From JASHUC01 sp035606175 (lineage in GTDB: Bacteria > Pseudomonadota > Gammaproteobacteria > Steroidobacterales > Steroidobacteraceae), in the NCBI GenBank assembly GCA_035606175.1, contig DATNFW010000073.1:1-64000 (forward strand): 64,000 bases of DNA, read 5' to 3'. The translations under genes and the position numbers were made by a program. The notes under the pieces were generated by a model. That model had not been told where the DNA came from. It did no database searches and saw only the letters and a program-made list of their open reading frames with translations. Position 1 is the first letter of the stretch; each line of letters starts with the position of its first letter. Of this stretch, positions 62,468-64,000 are shown one piece after another.

Positions 62468-62477
62468 ACCATATCAT
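62468..62477. promoter_or_regulatory. Overlapping -10 candidates of the divergent hut genes
   Basis: Plus strand TATCAT (62472-62477) ends 6 nt before the hutI ATG at 62484. Minus strand TATGGT (complement 62468-62473) ends 8 nt before the hutF ATG at 62459. Both would give leaderless mRNAs, and the two boxes share bases, so the two promoters can hardly be occupied at once. No HutC operator could be identified with confidence. Confidence 0.35.
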
Positions 62478-62483
62478 TGCGCG

Positions 62484-63704
62484 ATGGCCGCCGGAATGCG
62501 ATGCGATCGGCTCTGGCGTCGAGCGCGAGTCGTGACCCTGGCGCCGGGGCAACCCGGGCTAGGGCTGATCGAGCACGGGGTCGTTGCCGCGGCCGAGGGG
62601 CGCATCGTCTTCGTCGGACAGGAGTCCGAGTGGCCGCGGGGCTCGCGTGCCGAGGAAGAGCTCGATCTCGAGGGACGCCTCGTCACCCCGGGTCTCATCG
62701 ACTGCCACACGCATCTCGTCTACGCCGGCGATCGCGCGGAGGAGCACGAGAGGCGTCTCGCGGGCGCATCGTACGAGGCGATCGCGCGCGCAGGCGGCGG
62801 CATTCTCTCGACCGTGCGCGCTACGCGTGCGGCGAGCGAGGCGGAGCTGATTCGAGAGTCGCTCCCGCGCCTCGATGCGCTGCTCGCCGAGGGCGTCACG
62901 ACGGTCGAGATCAAATCCGGGTACGGGCTCGCCCTCGAGCACGAACGCAAGCAGCTGCGAGTCGCACGCGAGCTCGCGCATCTGCGCTCCTTCACTTTGA
63001 AGTCGACCTTCCTCGGCGCTCACGCCGTGCCTCCCGAGCTCGCCGGGCGCCCCGAGGAGTATGTCGAGCGCGTATGCGCCGAGATGATTCCGGCGATCGC
63101 CGCGGAGGGACTCGCGGATGCGGCTGATGCGTTCTGCGAACAGATCGGCTTCACGCCGGCGCAGACGCGCGCGGTGCTCGAGGCAGCTTCGGCTCGGGGG
63201 CTCGGCGTGAAGCTGCATGCGGATCAGCTCTCGAACCAGCATGGCGCCGCGCTTGCGGCGAGCCTGTGCGCTCAATCGGCCGATCATCTGGAATATTTGG
63301 ATGAGGCAGGAGCCGCGGCGCTGGCTCGCGCCGGGACGACGGCCGTGCTGCTGCCCGGCGCATTCTACTTCACACGCGAAACGCGCGTCCCGCCGGTCGA
63401 TCTGCTGCGCCGGCACGGCGTGCGAGTCGCGCTGGCCACGGACTGCAACCCGGGTACCTCACCGCTCACATCGCTCCTTGCCGCTATGAACTTCGGGGCA
63501 GTCCTTTACGGCCTGAGCGTGGAGGAGTGTTTGATCGGGGTGACGCGGGCGGCGGCTCACGCACTCTCGCTCGCTTCGAGCACGGGCACGCTCGAGGCGG
63601 GCAAACACTGCGATCTTGCGATTTGGAATGCCGAGCGTCCGGCCGAGCTCGTCCACCGGCTCGGACCCAATCCTTTGCACATGCGTATTTGGAGAGGGCG
63701 TTGA
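62484..63704 (+). CDS. hutI: Imidazolonepropionase
   Basis: A 406-residue amidohydrolase that opens 4-imidazolone-5-propanoate to N-formimidoyl-glutamate. Metal-binding DCHTHLVYAGDR, the GAHAVPPE block, KLHADQLSN and ALATDCNPGTS are the family signatures. The ATG at 62484 is preferred for its fit to the -10; Met at 62496 is possible. The stop overlaps the hutH start (TTGA). Confidence 0.95.
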   Translation: MAAGMRCDRLWRRARVVTLAPGQPGLGLIEHGVVAAAEGRIVFVGQESEWPRGSRAEEELDLEGRLVTPGLIDCHTHLVYAGDRAEEHERRLAGASYEAIARAGGGILSTVRATRAASEAELIRESLPRLDALLAEGVTTVEIKSGYGLALEHERKQLRVARELAHLRSFTLKSTFLGAHAVPPELAGRPEEYVERVCAEMIPAIAAEGLADAADAFCEQIGFTPAQTRAVLEAASARGLGVKLHADQLSNQHGAALAASLCAQSADHLEYLDEAGAAALARAGTTAVLLPGAFYFTRETRVPPVDLLRRHGVRVALATDCNPGTSPLTSLLAAMNFGAVLYGLSVEECLIGVTRAAAHALSLASSTGTLEAGKHCDLAIWNAERPAELVHRLGPNPLHMRIWRGR

Positions 63705-64000
63705 GCACCATCGAGCTTCGGCCCGGAGAGGTCACGCTTACCGAATGGCGTGCCATCTACGAGGGCGCGGACATCAAGCTCGATGCGGCGAGCGGTTCCC
63801 GGATTGCGGCGGGCGCAGCGGCTCTCGAGCGCATCCTGGCGCGCAGCGAGCCGATCTACGGCATCAACACCGGAGTCGGCCGGCTCGCGAGCGTGCGCAT
63901 CGGCGAGGAGGATCTCGCCGCGTTGCAGCGCAACCTCGTGCTGTCGCACTGCGCCGGAGTCGGCGAGGCGACCCCTCCGGCAATCGTGAGATTGATGATC
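63701..64000 (+). CDS. hutH: Histidine ammonia-lyase, N-terminal part
   Basis: A TTG start overlaps the hutI stop, and 100 codons are open to the right edge of the window. The segment YGINTGVGRLASVRI and the following NLVLSHCAGVGE are the conserved N-terminal region of HutH (histidine to urocanate and ammonia). The Ala-Ser-Gly triplet that forms the MIO cofactor lies beyond the edge (about residue 143). With hutI and hutF it forms most of the catabolic set; hutU and hutG were not seen here. Confidence 0.9.
   Translation, partial: MSTIELRPGEVTLTEWRAIYEGADIKLDAASGSRIAAGAAALERILARSEPIYGINTGVGRLASVRIGEEDLAALQRNLVLSHCAGVGEATPPAIVRLMI

Overview
This is a G+C-rich, densely coded bacterial chromosome segment. 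Every gap between genes is shorter than about 220 bp. The gene content points to a gammaproteobacterium near the Xanthomonadales/Nevskiales/Steroidobacterales: Kdo kinase and Kdo transferase (Gram-negative LPS), a pcm-rhodanese-tolC block next to waaA, an H+-pyrophosphatase plus PPi-dependent phosphofructokinase beside adk and mpl, a tkt-gap-pgk-pyk block, and a five-step histidine utilisation locus. This placement is inference from families and gene order. No rRNA, tRNA, CRISPR array, insertion sequence or prophage was recognised.

Layout. 1-3.2 kb: the end of glnE, a small CHCC zinc-finger gene, a DUF6165 gene, then kdkA-waaA. 3.1-5.7 kb (minus): pcm, rhodanese, tolC-like. 5.9-10 kb: a membrane GGDEF/EAL protein, a beta-hydroxyacid-dehydrogenase-like gene, msrB and an orphan. 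10-14.4 kb: hppA, pfp and adk (PPi/adenylate energetics). 14.4-20 kb: a soluble hybrid histidine kinase, rnd, mpl, a LON-substrate-binding-domain protein, a CPBP protease and a small Myb/SANT-like protein. 20.2-24.7 kb: two glycosyltransferases, a TraB/GumN protein, cpdA and an O-methyltransferase. 24.7-34.2 kb: tkt-gap-pgk-pyk, a penicillin-acylase-family hydrolase and a patatin. 34.2-36.5 kb: a periplasmic protein and a BlaI/BlaR1-like pair whose sensor protease carries a TonB-like C-terminus.

36.6-47.6 kb is an accessory catabolic island. It holds two acyl-CoA ligases, a hotdog thioesterase, an SCP2-type thiolase, an enoyl-CoA hydratase, an HSD10-like SDR, an FAH-family hydrolase, a MetE-like methyltransferase, an alpha-methylacyl-CoA racemase/CoA-transferase and an NTF2-like protein. 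It also contains two apparent gene remnants: the C-terminus of a LigB-type ring-cleavage dioxygenase and the N-terminus of a SnoaL-like protein. 47.7-54.4 kb: folE, a POTRA-less BamA/TamA-like barrel with an MMPL-type permease, another NTF2-like protein and typA. 54.5-61 kb: a GH100-like six-hairpin glycosidase coupled to a CHASE4-PAS-GGDEF-EAL protein, a PNPOx-fold protein and an ABC exporter. 61-64 kb: divergent hutF and hutI-hutH; hutH runs off the end.

Two themes recur. Convergent and co-directional genes often overlap by a few bases (GTGA, ATGA and TTGA junctions). Several genes also have a sigma70-like -10 hexamer ending only about 6-10 nt before the start codon, which predicts leaderless or nearly leaderless mRNAs. 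The most unusual candidates for follow-up are the catabolic island with its dioxygenase remnant, the barrel/MMPL pair, the glycosidase/c-di-GMP pair and the PPi-energetics module. I did not find a clearly new defence or mobile system.
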